Made by a program: the position numbers and the translations under genes
DNA from: Candidatus Auribacterota bacterium
GTDB lineage: Bacteria; Auribacterota; Tritonobacteria; UBA1439
Length of the DNA stretch: 38,379 nucleotides
Direction of reading: 5' to 3'
Assembly (NCBI GenBank): GCA_026392015.1
Contig: JAPLCW010000171.1
Span: forward strand, 1-38,379
Notes under the pieces: model-generated
Told to the model about the DNA's origin: nothing
The model's database searches: none
Seen by the model: the letters and a program-made list of their open reading frames with translations, nothing else
Shown here: positions 15,894 through 24,804 of the stretch, one piece after another
Position numbering within the stretch: position 1 is the stretch's first letter
Layout of the letters: each line of letters begins with the position of its first letter

Positions 15894-17729
15894 CTATCTC
15901 ACACTCAGTCCGGCAACATCATATTCGAATGCGCTGCTCGCTCCCTTGACCCTCCGGCCCGAGTCAACCAGCCCAACGCCTATCTGATAGTCACCCCCGT
16001 GGCCGGGAGGAATTCTCACATTGAGCAGTGTCCCTGAATATCGGTTGGGGAGAGAACCGACTTTCGTCGCCAGGGGAATGGGCGTCGTTCCGGAGTTCAG
16101 AGAGTTTCCAGGCTGAATCCAGAAGAGAACGCGGCCGCCGGCATCCATAATTGCCGCGTATGCATCGAACGGCCTGCCGGTAATGGGCTGTACCACAACA
16201 TCTACAGTCAAGATCTCGTCGGCGGAGAGAATATTTCTATTCAACACTACCTCAATTTGCTTCTGCGGGGGCGAGGTAGCTTCAGGAGTGGGAGTCGGCG
16301 GCGGCGTCCCTTCGGAACTTATGGTGCTTATCACCCAGTCCTGCATGCTGTCCGTATCCTCCGTGGTTTTGCGCTGCGCATATCCGCTGCCAATCCCCCC
16401 CACGCCAGATGTATCATCCGACTCACTGAACAAGCCGCTTCTCGGGATCGGGTTGCCCCAGTGACCGTTGGTGATAAGATAGTTAAGCGCATCGAGCGCA
16501 TTCTTCGGAGTCTTGCCGTCGTGATTCGACCATGTAACCGAATCCAGAATATTGCTCGGGTCAGGCGGCCATGAATTATCGCGGGAAATCATAAAGCAGT
16601 CTTCTGTGGTGACCCAATGGTTCTCATCGATATGTGTATACACATCCCACCATCCGTTTGTGCCTTTGCCGGTGGCGTTATTCTCGTCTGCCCGAGGATC
16701 CGACTTATCGGTTTTGTGCACAATAGCGACATCGCCGGACATCATCGTCAACGATCCGTTCTTGGCGAGTTGACCTCCCGGGCCTTTACTCAGCCAGTAA
16801 AGATTGCCCAGGTCGACGGATGAAGCACCGGGAGGGAGATACAGTTCAATCCAGCGATGGTCCTCGGGGGAAAGATACGCTCCGGCGATAGCCGCCTCGC
16901 TCACTATCAGGTGCGGCCAGGTGGGGGTCGCGTACTCATCCACCGGGAAGGGGCCTTGACTGAAGGAAGGGCTGGAGATCGTGTAGCTGGCGCCATCTGT
17001 GGAAAAAAGAATATCCCCGTTTCCCACTGCAACGTTCGACGCGGTTCCTCCCGCTCCTTTTTCAGTCTGGTAAATCGTTCTCACCCCGGCCTTGTCTAGC
17101 CTATCCAGAGCTTCCTGAGTGGGATGACCATAGGAATTGCCGTTACCTACGGATATCACCGCGTACTCCGGCCTGATGCTGTTGAGGAAGGATTGTCCCG
17201 AGCTGCTGGCGCTCCCATGGTGGTGCACCTTGTATATGTCTATTTTCGCGTCCAGGCCCGCGAGTTTTGCGCCCAGGTTGTATTCCGCCGGATCCGTGAG
17301 ATCTCCCCCTGCCAAAAAGTCAAACCCCTTATACTTAAACCACAGGGCCATACTCCACTCATTCTCGCGATTATCATCGAATGCCTTGTACCCCGCTGAT
17401 CCCTGCCCGATAACATTGCCATTGGCCGCAACACAGGTGACTGTCACACCATCCTTGTTGTAAATCACCTGTCCGGGGATCACATTATTCCTGTTGAAGT
17501 CTCCGCCATCGAAGGGAGCGCAGTGATCACTATGGAAATGGGAGTATGCCTTTATCGATCCGGAGGCGCAATCTATCGACATGGTAGTCGAATCAGGATA
17601 CGTCACCACTATACCGTCCCCCTGTCCGACATCATTTACCCGGATTTGAAGCGTATTCGGAGACGCCCATGCGGCAGCGCCTGAAAGGGCGATCAGCAAA
17701 ACCAGATAGAGCGAGCAGCTTCTATTCAT
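15894..17729 (-). CDS. Secreted metallo-beta-lactamase-fold protein with lamin-tail-like insert (2)
   Basis: 611 residues. Signal peptide about 1-22 (ending AAAWA). The ComEC-like metallo-beta-lactamase domain shows VGQGDGIVVTYPD, the metal motif SHFHSDHCAPF, LAGGDL and VHHHGSASS. Compared with the paralogue at 17832-19901 it lacks about 30 residues between the strand IDCASGS and the HxHxDH motif, so the fold is trimmed there. Next is a ~190-residue region with lamin-tail-like features (HLIVSEAAI, WIELYLPPG, LGNLYWLSKG), a short TPPPTPTPE linker and a C-terminal domain (VVLNRNILSADEILTVDVVV) shared with the other two paralogues. Function inferred only as a secreted hydrolase. Confidence 0.85.
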   Translation of the reverse strand: MNRSCSLYLVLLIALSGAAAWASPNTLQIRVNDVGQGDGIVVTYPDSTTMSIDCASGSIKAYSHFHSDHCAPFDGGDFNRNNVIPGQVIYNKDGVTVTCVAANGNVIGQGSAGYKAFDDNRENEWSMALWFKYKGFDFLAGGDLTDPAEYNLGAKLAGLDAKIDIYKVHHHGSASSSGQSFLNSIRPEYAVISVGNGNSYGHPTQEALDRLDKAGVRTIYQTEKGAGGTASNVAVGNGDILFSTDGASYTISSPSFSQGPFPVDEYATPTWPHLIVSEAAIAGAYLSPEDHRWIELYLPPGASSVDLGNLYWLSKGPGGQLAKNGSLTMMSGDVAIVHKTDKSDPRADENNATGKGTNGWWDVYTHIDENHWVTTEDCFMISRDNSWPPDPSNILDSVTWSNHDGKTPKNALDALNYLITNGHWGNPIPRSGLFSESDDTSGVGGIGSGYAQRKTTEDTDSMQDWVISTISSEGTPPPTPTPEATSPPQKQIEVVLNRNILSADEILTVDVVVQPITGRPFDAYAAIMDAGGRVLFWIQPGNSLNSGTTPIPLATKVGSLPNRYSGTLLNVRIPPGHGGDYQIGVGLVDSGRRVKGASSAFEYDVAGLSVR

Positions 17730-17746
17730 TTTAGGATTAATTGATT

Positions 17747-17775
17747 ATTATACCAAAAAAGGAACGTCCTGTAAT
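17747..17775 (-). promoter_or_regulatory. Sigma70-like promoter for the gene starting at 17729
   Basis: On the minus strand, ATTACA (17775-17770) and a perfect TATAAT (17752-17747) are spaced by 17 bases, the -10 lying 17 bases before the ATG. The two paralogous genes are 102 bases apart, so this gene may be transcribed on its own. No strong ribosome-binding site precedes its ATG. Confidence 0.5.
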
Positions 17776-17831
17776 CTAAATTAGTCCAGGGGGGCGAATG
17801 GCGATTAGGCGATTGAGTTGAAATATCGCTC

Positions 17832-19901
17832 CTACCTCACGCTCAGATCGGCAATGTCATAAATGAAGGGGTTGATCGTTTTCTTTACACTCTTGCCCGA
17901 ATCTACGAGGCCGGCTCCGATCCGGTAGTCACCTCCGCTTCCCGGCGGTACCGTTACGCTGAGCAATCTCCCGGAATAGCCATTGGGGAGGGAACCGACT
18001 TTTGTCACAATGGGGAACGGCGTCTGGCCGGAGCTCAGGGAGTTTCCGGCCCGGATCCAGAAGAGAATGCCGCCGCGGGAATCCATAATGGCCGCATACG
18101 CATCGAACGGCCTGCCGGTGAGGGGCTGCGCCACAACATCTACAGTCAAAGTTTCGCCTGCCTCAACAGATGTCCTATTTAACACCACAACGATCGGCCT
18201 GGGGGTGGGTGTCGCGATGGGTTCGGGAGGATTACCGGGAGTGGGGGGCGGTGTCCCCTCGGAATTTACAGCGCTCATCACCCAGTCCTGCACGCTGTCC
18301 GTATCCTCGGTGGTTTTGCGCTGGGCGTACCCGCTGTTGATATCCCCTATGCCGGAGGAATCATCCGTCGCAGTGAACAAGCCGCCGCCCGCAACCGGGT
18401 TCCCCCAGTGCAGACCGCTGATGAGATAATTCCCCGGGGTAATCGCGTTTGCCGGCGTATCATTGTTATGGTTTGACCATATGAGCGCATCAATTATATT
18501 AAGCGGCTTGGGCAGCATCGCATTTTCCCTGGATATCATGAAACAATCGTCATTCGTGACCCAGTACTTCCCATCGAGATGTGTATACACATCCCACCAG
18601 CCATTCCCTCCCTTGCCGGTGGCATCGCTCTCGTCGATGTAAGCGCTGGCGGTTGCCTCCGTATTATGCACAATGGTGACATCGCCCGCCGCCATCGTCA
18701 GAGGACCGCTCTTCGCGAGCCTGCCTCTTTGCCCTTTGCTCACCCAGTAGAGATTGCTGAGATTCATAGCCTCTCCCCCCGGCGGGAGGTGGAGCTCGAT
18801 CCATCGATAGTTTTCGGGCGCGTAATATGAGCTTCCGATCGCCGCCTCGGTGACGATCAGATGCGGAGCCTCGGGGGTAACATATTGGTCCACCTGGAAC
18901 GGGCCGTAACTGAATGGCGTGCTCGCGTCGTCGGTAGTGAAAGAATAAGTGGCCCCGTTGGTGGTGGTGAGAATATTGCCGTTCGCCGGCACTATACTCA
19001 TCGGAGATGCCGTGGCATCAGAGCCCGGTTCGGTCTCGAACAGTATTCGAACGCCGGCGGCGTTCATGCGGCTCACCGCATCCTGGTAGGGGAATCCGGT
19101 GCCGGCCCCAACAGATACAATGGCATATTCAGGTTTTATATTATTCAGGAAATTCGAGCTGGAGCCGTAGGCGCTCCCGTGGTGATCGACTTTATACACG
19201 TCGACTTGCGCGCCCCGGGCCTTCAGCGCTTCACCGAGCGGTTCCTCTACATTCTTATAAGGACTGCGGTATTCGATGTCGCCGCAGCTGAGGTAATCAA
19301 AGCCTCTATAGCTGATGAGCAGTCCCACACTCGTATCATTTTCACTCTTCGGAGGCACATAGGCCCCACCTATTATATTGCCGTTGGAAGTCACACAGGT
19401 AACCGTCAAGTTTCCCGCACTGTAAATCACATCTCCCGCATTGACGCCCTGCCAATGCACCCCTTCCAGATAAACGTTTGCCCACGCATACGCTTTCGTA
19501 TTCGAATCAGTATATCCTGCGCCCACAACATTAGAAAAGCCACTGGTGTGGTCGCTATGGTCATGCGTAACCACCATATAATTCAGCTTGCCCACCCCCA
19601 GCCGCTTGAGAACGTTGATTACATCGCTGCCGGAACCACAATCAATAAGCATCGTGGTGCCATCGGGGAATATGACGAGCGCGCCATCACCGTGACCGAC
19701 GTCAATGCTATAGATACGCATAGCGGCGGCAAATGCATTGTCACCTTCCGTATATACGTCATTTGCGCCGGGGACACTATATTGATCAAGTGCGAAACAG
19801 GGAGAGAACAAAGCCCCGGGCATACACCACGCGATAGCGCCTGCAATGGCGATCAACAAAACCATCTGAGGTGAGCGGGATCTATTCATTTTAGTCCTCA
19901 T
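17832..19901 (-). CDS. Secreted metallo-beta-lactamase-fold protein with lamin-tail-like insert (3)
   Basis: 689 residues from ATG 19901 (GGAG site six bases upstream; an upstream ATG at 19919 lacks a site). Signal peptide, then the complete metallo-beta-lactamase domain: VGHGDGALVIFPDGTTMLID, the metal motif THDHSDHTSGF, SCGDIEYRSP and VDHHGSAYGSS. The lamin-tail-like part (HLIVTEAAI, RWIELHLPPG, MNLSNLYWVSKG) spans roughly residues 350-540, followed by a short Pro-rich linker and the shared C-terminal domain (VVVLNRTSVEAGETLTVDVV) ending IADLSVR. It aligns over its whole length with the next gene downstream, so the two arose by tandem duplication. Confidence 0.87.
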   Translation of the reverse strand: MRTKMNRSRSPQMVLLIAIAGAIAWCMPGALFSPCFALDQYSVPGANDVYTEGDNAFAAAMRIYSIDVGHGDGALVIFPDGTTMLIDCGSGSDVINVLKRLGVGKLNYMVVTHDHSDHTSGFSNVVGAGYTDSNTKAYAWANVYLEGVHWQGVNAGDVIYSAGNLTVTCVTSNGNIIGGAYVPPKSENDTSVGLLISYRGFDYLSCGDIEYRSPYKNVEEPLGEALKARGAQVDVYKVDHHGSAYGSSSNFLNNIKPEYAIVSVGAGTGFPYQDAVSRMNAAGVRILFETEPGSDATASPMSIVPANGNILTTTNGATYSFTTDDASTPFSYGPFQVDQYVTPEAPHLIVTEAAIGSSYYAPENYRWIELHLPPGGEAMNLSNLYWVSKGQRGRLAKSGPLTMAAGDVTIVHNTEATASAYIDESDATGKGGNGWWDVYTHLDGKYWVTNDDCFMISRENAMLPKPLNIIDALIWSNHNNDTPANAITPGNYLISGLHWGNPVAGGGLFTATDDSSGIGDINSGYAQRKTTEDTDSVQDWVMSAVNSEGTPPPTPGNPPEPIATPTPRPIVVVLNRTSVEAGETLTVDVVAQPLTGRPFDAYAAIMDSRGGILFWIRAGNSLSSGQTPFPIVTKVGSLPNGYSGRLLSVTVPPGSGGDYRIGAGLVDSGKSVKKTINPFIYDIADLSVR

Positions 19902-19924
19902 GATTTCTCCACTTTCCATATGAT

Positions 19925-19933
19925 ATTATATCA
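19925..19933 (-). promoter_or_regulatory. Extended -10 promoter element for the gene starting at 19901
   Basis: TGATATAAT on the minus strand (19933-19925) is an extended -10 box (TGn plus TATAAT). It lies 23 bases before the ATG. The matching -35 is poor, which fits an extended -10 promoter. The mobile element at 19972-20106 sits just upstream. Confidence 0.45.
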
Positions 19934-19971
19934 CAAATATCGACAAAGAGAATAGAAATTAATCCCCCTTC

Positions 19972-20106
19972 GTAATGGGTCAGTCTTTGGGGGTACATTG
20001 CTGAATATGTCATTTCTGCGAAAGCAGGAATCCAGGCTTCATAATGGATCCCCGCTTTCGCGGGGATGACAAGCGAAATGGATACCCCCCATAAGTGACC
20101 CATTAC
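19972..20106. mobile_element. GTAAT-end MITE, copy b (REP-A cargo)
   Basis: 135 bp. Ends are GTAATGGGTCAGT and GTAATGGGTCACT (inverted). The interior palindrome is GTCATTTCTGCGAAAGCAGG with its partner CCCCGCTTTCGCGGGGATGA. A perfect 8-bp target duplication CCCCCTTC flanks it (19964-19971, 20107-20114). Nearly the same sequence is found at 34493-34627. Confidence 0.88.
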
Positions 20107-20554
20107 CCCCCTTCAGGCCCCCCTCTGCACAAAAAAAGAGACATATAACTTTAAAAGGTTCTTCTCCCATTCGACCAATACAAGATTATTAATAGCAAGT
20201 TTCGTGCCAAGATCACTATGTATCGACTAAAATTGCGGCGTGTTCACTGTTACTAATTGGAAGGCAATTTGTTGTGAAATATTTTTATTTAATAAAGTCC
20301 ATGGGGGGAAAGCAGCGCGTAGGAGAAAATGCTCAATTTCCGAACATTAATGTTCGGATTTCGAACAGTCCAGCCTTATCTGCCAGTTGGGACGAGGATA
20401 TTTTGATATAACATCTTTGCTGTAAGCTAGTTATAAAATTACATACGGTTCTTGTCCAAAATAGTTGCCCACTCATACAAGAACGGTAGTCATCCCCGCG
20501 AAAGCTGGGATCCAGAAACGCAGCTTTCTAAGCTAAGCACAATCCCGAAGGATT
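20107..20554. other. Intergenic stretch with an 18-bp palindrome
   Basis: No gene is visible. A perfect palindrome CCGAACATTAATGTTCGG lies at 20340-20357, followed by a further half-site TTCGAAC. It has the look of a repressor operator, but no adjacent promoter or regulator gene supports this. A half REP (CATCCCCGCGAAAGC) is at about 20491. Confidence 0.35.
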
Positions 20555-21811
20555 TCAAGATTGTCTGGCTGAGCCCGATGGAGGAGACGTCAAGGCTCGA
20601 ATCCTCCGGAGGACCGGAGGGTGACTGTAGTCAAGGAACACCTTGAACGGATGGGGCGTGAGGTTGGAAAGATTATCGATGCTCAATTTTTTCAATGCGG
20701 CAATCATTGATTCGGGCCTCCCGCACGTCCGGGCGGCATAGGCGTCGGCCTCATATTCGTGTCGCCGGGAGAGCATGTTCAGGAGAATGCCGATCACTGT
20801 CTGCACGGGGATATAGAGGAAGCCGAAGAAGAAGATGCTCGCATAGAGGGAAAGCTGTTCCATTCTGAATGCATCAAAGAGGGCTCTGTTATTGATAAAA
20901 AGCGGGAGCATCGCAAACATCAGCCCCGTGGCGAGCATGATTGTAATGACGGATTTCAGATGATGCCGTTTCTTGTAGTGCCCTATCTCATGCGCGAGTA
21001 TGGCGATAATCTCTTCTTGCGGGTGGCGCACGATCAACGTGTCGAACAGCGCCACACGCCTGTATCTCCCAAAACCGGTAAAAAAGGCGTTTGATTTTGT
21101 AGATCTCCGAGACGCATCCATCGTGAATATCCCCTTCAGCACAAAATTCTGCGATCCGGCGTATCGCTCGATTGCCGCCTTCAAATCCCCATCCTGGAGG
21201 GGGGTGAATTTATTGAAGAGCGGCATAATCACCGCGGGCGCGATCAGCGTGAGGAGTATCTGGAGCACGCTCACCGCTGCCCAGCAATAAATCCACCCGA
21301 GGGACCCGAATCTGCCGAACAACCACAGTACCATGGAGAGCGCGATGCCGCCGAGAAAAGCGATAAGGAGCAATTTCTTCAACAGATCGGTCACAAAAAT
21401 TCTCGGGGTGGTTTTGTTAAAACCGTACCTCTCCTCGACAACAAAGGTGCGATAGATGGAGAACGGGATGCGGCATAATTGGGATAACAGCATCAGACTC
21501 CCTGCAAACAGGAGACCGGCGGTGATTTCTCCGGGATGGAAACCACGCACCATGCGGTCAATGCAGTTAAATCCGCCGAGCACAACGAAAGCAATCACAA
21601 GGGGCGTCATCACAGTTTCCTCGATGAGCGCAACCCCGGTATTTACTCTCAGATATTCCTGCGATTTCCTGTACCTCTCCTGATCATACACACCGGCGAA
21701 CTCCTCAGGGAGATCCACCCTGAGATGCCGGACATTCAAGAGGTCGGCAACAAGATCGAGGAGATAACCACCGAGGAGTATCAGGAGTACGGCAAGGAAG
21801 TATACATTCAT
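20555..21811 (-). CDS. M48 family (Ste24-like) membrane zinc metalloprotease
   Basis: 418 residues, a membrane-embedded protease of the CAAX-prenyl-protease-1/Ste24 type. The zinc motif is HEIGH (274-278), with the third ligand region EYEADAYA near 350 and the family motif TKSNAFFTGFGRYRRVALFD just before the catalytic helix. Multiple hydrophobic segments flank the N-terminal region (1-20, 68-80, 98-110, 145-165, 175-195) and surround the active site. The C-terminal FLDYSHPPVLRRI is typical. In bacteria these proteins probably act in membrane protein quality control. Start ATG 21811; ribosome-binding site weak. It is downstream of the amidohydrolase gene, separated by a GC-rich hairpin. Confidence 0.92.
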   Translation of the reverse strand: MNVYFLAVLLILLGGYLLDLVADLLNVRHLRVDLPEEFAGVYDQERYRKSQEYLRVNTGVALIEETVMTPLVIAFVVLGGFNCIDRMVRGFHPGEITAGLLFAGSLMLLSQLCRIPFSIYRTFVVEERYGFNKTTPRIFVTDLLKKLLLIAFLGGIALSMVLWLFGRFGSLGWIYCWAAVSVLQILLTLIAPAVIMPLFNKFTPLQDGDLKAAIERYAGSQNFVLKGIFTMDASRRSTKSNAFFTGFGRYRRVALFDTLIVRHPQEEIIAILAHEIGHYKKRHHLKSVITIMLATGLMFAMLPLFINNRALFDAFRMEQLSLYASIFFFGFLYIPVQTVIGILLNMLSRRHEYEADAYAARTCGRPESMIAALKKLSIDNLSNLTPHPFKVFLDYSHPPVLRRIRALTSPPSGSARQS

Positions 21812-21858
21812 ATAATTTATGCCTGGAGCCTATATTTCCCGGAAAAAGTTATCCACAG

Positions 21859-21886
21859 CGTAGGCGGCCCTTAAGGGCCGCCTACG
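21859..21886. terminator. GC-rich perfect palindrome between two genes
   Basis: CGTAGGCGGCCC TTAA GGGCCGCCTACG forms a 12-bp stem with a 4-base loop. It lies 35 bases beyond the stop of the amidohydrolase gene. A T-tract follows only loosely on either strand, so it may act as a terminator or be a REP-type element. Confidence 0.5.
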
Positions 21887-21920
21887 AATTTTGGCAGCGA
21901 TCGAATTAAAGCGGAATGTT

Positions 21921-23270
21921 TCAGAACCGATTCCAGAACGCCCGGGCGAGCTCGCGCGAGCGCGCCGCTATCTTCTTTTCGTCAACGGTGAGCAGTTCGC
22001 CATCGCGCATAAGGACCCTCCCGTTCACGACTGTCGTGTTGACCCTGGCGCCGCAGAGTCCGAACAGGAAGTGCCCGAGGAAGGTCGCCTCATTAAGCGG
22101 CGTGGGCGGATCGTAATCCAGTATGATGACATCGGCATATGCCCCGCTGCGAAGGACGCCGAGCGGCCTGTTGAAGTAGAGGCTCGCGATAGCGGGATTG
22201 TTCTGAAGCAGGAGTTGACAGGACTCGACAAAGAAAACGCGAGGATCTTTCCTGGCGAGCTTGTGCAGAATATTGGCGACCCGCACCTCGTCACGCATAT
22301 TGGAGGTCATGCCATCTGTCCCGAGCCCCACGGTGATTCCCTTCTCAAGCATCTGAAGCACCGGGGCCACCCCCACTGCGTTATTCATGTTTGACTGCGG
22401 ATTATGCACCACGGGCGTCCCGGAATCTCCGAGTATCTCCATCTCCGCCGCGTTCACGTGCACGCAATGAATTGCGAGAGAAAGAGGACCGAGGCCACCC
22501 GCCTTTGCGATCCGCCTGACCACCGACTTCCCGTACTTCTTCTGATTAACCAGTTGATCGGCGCGGTCCTCCGCCATGTGCACGTGGATACCGACGCCGA
22601 GGTCCTCCGCCGCGGCAACCGATTCCTTCAACGTCCCCTCCTCAACGGTGAAGAGCGCATGAAGGCCGAACATGCCGGAGACCAGATCATTGCCTTTCTC
22701 ATGCTCCGCCTGCGTCTTCCTGATGAAGCGGATATTCTCCTCGATCCCTTCCCTCCCCTTCCCGTAACGGTCGGAGACGCCGAGGCAGAGGCAGCCCCGT
22801 ATCCCCGTCTGGCGGAGTGCATTCTCTATCGGATCGAGACAATTCTTCTGGTACCCCTGGCTCTCATGATGATCCACAATTGTGGTCGTCCCGTTCTTGA
22901 TACAGTCGATGAGCGGAACGAGAGCGCTATAGGCGATATCATCCATGTTCAAAGCCCTGTCGAGGGGCCACCAGAGTCTCTCGAGAATCTCAACGAATTT
23001 CACCGGCGGCGGCGGCTTCGGCGAGAGCCCGCGCGCAAACGTGGAGTAGAGGTGCATGTGAGTATTGATAAACCCCGGCATGATGACGCCGCCTTTCGCA
23101 TCGATAAAAGCGGCGCCCCGTGCCCTCCGTTTCAAAGCGGCCGTTGTCCCCACCGCCTCGATCACGCCCTCCTTTACCAGCACCGCGCCGTTGTGAATCA
23201 CCCTGTTCTTCTCACCGAGGGTTATGACCGTGCCGTTTCCGATACACATCTGTTTTCCTTGAACGCGCAT
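21921..23270 (-). CDS. ssnA: SsnA-type amidohydrolase (putative aminohydrolase)
   Basis: 449 residues. ATG at 23270 is preceded by GGAGGT five bases upstream. It is a metal-dependent deaminase/hydrolase of the amidohydrolase superfamily, closest in my judgement to SsnA, found beside molybdenum hydroxylase genes in E. coli and clostridia. Metal and active-site motifs: PGFINTHMHLYS (H71, H73), VDHHES, the HVHMAED histidine, AIHCVHV, and the catalytic Asp in GLGTDGMTSNM. The SsnA-like stretches LWWPLDRALN, VHNPQSNMNNAVG and TPLNEATFLGHFLFG are clear. In this cluster it may deaminate a purine or related heterocycle; the true substrate of SsnA is not settled. Confidence 0.88.
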   Translation of the reverse strand: MRVQGKQMCIGNGTVITLGEKNRVIHNGAVLVKEGVIEAVGTTAALKRRARGAAFIDAKGGVIMPGFINTHMHLYSTFARGLSPKPPPPVKFVEILERLWWPLDRALNMDDIAYSALVPLIDCIKNGTTTIVDHHESQGYQKNCLDPIENALRQTGIRGCLCLGVSDRYGKGREGIEENIRFIRKTQAEHEKGNDLVSGMFGLHALFTVEEGTLKESVAAAEDLGVGIHVHMAEDRADQLVNQKKYGKSVVRRIAKAGGLGPLSLAIHCVHVNAAEMEILGDSGTPVVHNPQSNMNNAVGVAPVLQMLEKGITVGLGTDGMTSNMRDEVRVANILHKLARKDPRVFFVESCQLLLQNNPAIASLYFNRPLGVLRSGAYADVIILDYDPPTPLNEATFLGHFLFGLCGARVNTTVVNGRVLMRDGELLTVDEKKIAARSRELARAFWNRF

Positions 23271-23296
23271 CCGGACCTCCTTTATGTTGGGTTATT

Positions 23297-23495
23297 TAAA
23301 CTACTTAGGTAGTCAGGAGCCAGGAGCCAGAATCCAGTATGGATCGCGAATAAGCTTCAGTAGCTTACTGACCTCTTCGAGTAACTACATTAACTCTGAA
23401 ACATCGCCGTAGCCCCGGTCCTCAAATATCGCCGCGGGCGTCCTCATTCCAACTCCTGGCTCCTTACTCCTGAATTCTGGCTTCTCAGCAGTTAC
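23297..23495. mobile_element. GTAAC-end MITE, copy g (S23-like cargo, degenerate)
   Basis: 199 bp, related along its length to 15708-15886. The right end gives GTAACTGCTGAGA inverted; the left end is eroded (TAAACTACTTAGG). Flanks GGGTTATT (23289-23296) and GGTTTATT (23496-23503) match at 7 of 8 bases. The same S23-like frame is recognisable (GYGDVSELM, LLEEVSKLL) but interrupted by a TAG and a frameshift. It fills the gap between the amidohydrolase and the methyltransferase gene. Confidence 0.75.
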
Positions 23496-23585
23496 GGTTT
23501 ATTTTCAGGTATGGGGCGGGCATTTCTCCAGCTCTACATCGTATAAAAATAATAAATTTTCATAGTGAAAGACGTATCAAATGTT

Positions 23586-24326
23586 TTAATTCTTATCTTT
23601 CAAGAGTAGCGTCTTCTTCTTTAAAGTCCTCAAGAGAAGATAGAGCATCAAACCGACGCTGAAAATTATAATCCACATCCGGTCAAGTTCTAACCTGCCT
23701 GTGATAGACCAGTCGCCTAAAATTTCCAGTAGCATGAAGGATACGATTATTCCAAAAAGCCCCGAGTATTCACGCCGCAGCACCTTTTTCCAAGAGAACG
23801 GCACGCTCGCCGGACGCCAATTCCTGAATCTTGGAATAAACGCGGGCGTGCGCGCCGCCCACTCCACAAACACCTTGCCGAATTTCCTCCGCAGGAACTC
23901 CTCTTCCGCAAATAGTATCCTCTCATAATAAAGAAAAAAGAGGAGGATGACTATCACCGTAAGCCACCATAGATGCATAAAGAGGGATATCCCGAGGATA
24001 ATGAAAAAATTGCCCAGATAGAGCGGGTGCCTCACAATGGAATACATTCCGGTTGTATTCAGTTCAGCCGCAATCTGCCCGGATGCCGTATTCCTGCCGG
24101 ATGTTCCCCTCAGCGTAGCCCCTATTGTGACAACCCGGATGCCCAAACCAAAAAAAGACACCCCGAGGCAAAAAATCTCCCAGTATTCGTCCCACCGATG
24201 GCTATTGAACAAATAGTGATAATTTTTAAACCCGAGAAGCAATAAACCGATGAGAGCGAGGGGGAGAAAGCTACGCCAGCGGAAAAGCCAGTTTCCCGAT
24301 TTTTCGAACTCTTCTCTTAGTGCCAT
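23586..24326 (-). CDS. ICMT/PEMT-like integral membrane methyltransferase
   Basis: 246 residues with hydrophobic segments at about 20-33, 48-65, 105-140, 190-205 and 215-235. The family signature is GMYSIVRHPLYLGNF followed by YYERILFAEEEFLRRKFG, which bind S-adenosylmethionine in isoprenylcysteine carboxyl methyltransferases. The preceding TSGRNTASGQIAAELNTTG resembles ICMT-like enzymes proposed to methylate the lipid A 1-phosphate (LmtA of Leptospira), a plausible but unproven role. It lies between two MITE-like elements, so its grouping with neighbours is weak. Confidence 0.85.
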   Translation of the reverse strand: MALREEFEKSGNWLFRWRSFLPLALIGLLLLGFKNYHYLFNSHRWDEYWEIFCLGVSFFGLGIRVVTIGATLRGTSGRNTASGQIAAELNTTGMYSIVRHPLYLGNFFIILGISLFMHLWWLTVIVILLFFLYYERILFAEEEFLRRKFGKVFVEWAARTPAFIPRFRNWRPASVPFSWKKVLRREYSGLFGIIVSFMLLEILGDWSITGRLELDRMWIIIFSVGLMLYLLLRTLKKKTLLLKDKN

Positions 24327-24401
24327 AATCGTCAGCGATTACTACTCTATAACGCTGAAACCTCCATTCCATTATCGAAAAGGAACCACTCGTGTGGTGT
24401 C

Positions 24402-24575
24402 GTAATGGGTCAGTCTTGGGGGGAACTATAATTGTAGGGGTTCGATGTATCGAACCCGGGCGCGATAAAACTTGTCCTGTCGAAGACCATGAGCGAAGTC
24501 GAAGGGACCTTGCCGAAGGATCGTGCCCCTACAACATAACGTTATGTTTGCTCCCCCCCATAACTGACCCATTAC
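24402..24575. mobile_element. GTAAT-end MITE, copy c (REP-B cargo)
   Basis: 174 bp with inverted ends GTAATGGGTCAGTCTTGG and GTAATGGGTCAGTTATGG. The interior is nearly the same as copy a at 13393. A perfect 8-bp target duplication GTGGTGTC lies at 24394-24401 and 24576-24583. It is in the 478-base gap between the methyltransferase and PreT/PreA-like genes. Confidence 0.9.
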
Positions 24576-24606
24576 GTGGTGTCTCGGAAACACCTTGTCT
24601 TACTCA

Positions 24607-24688
24607 TGTCATTGCGCGGAGCGAAGCGACGAAGCAATCTTTTGGATGACCATGAGTTGGGATTGCTTCGCTTTCGCTCGCAATGACA
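24607..24688. repeat. REP-like palindrome (TGTCATTGCG type)
   Basis: TGTCATTGCGCGGAGCGAAG at the left is inverted as CTTTCGCTCGCAATGACA at the right, with GAAGCAATC/GATTGCTTC inside. This is a widespread intergenic palindrome in bacterial genomes. It lies close to the 3' end of the PreT/PreA-like gene. Confidence 0.65.
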
Positions 24689-24804
24689 AATACCTATGCG
24701 CTATTTCTGTGACACTAGTGTCGCACTCACATTTCACAGCGGCCGGCGATGACACGGAGCGTCCCCTAAACCCGCGACGATGTAGACGCAATCCGCGGGA
24801 ACGA

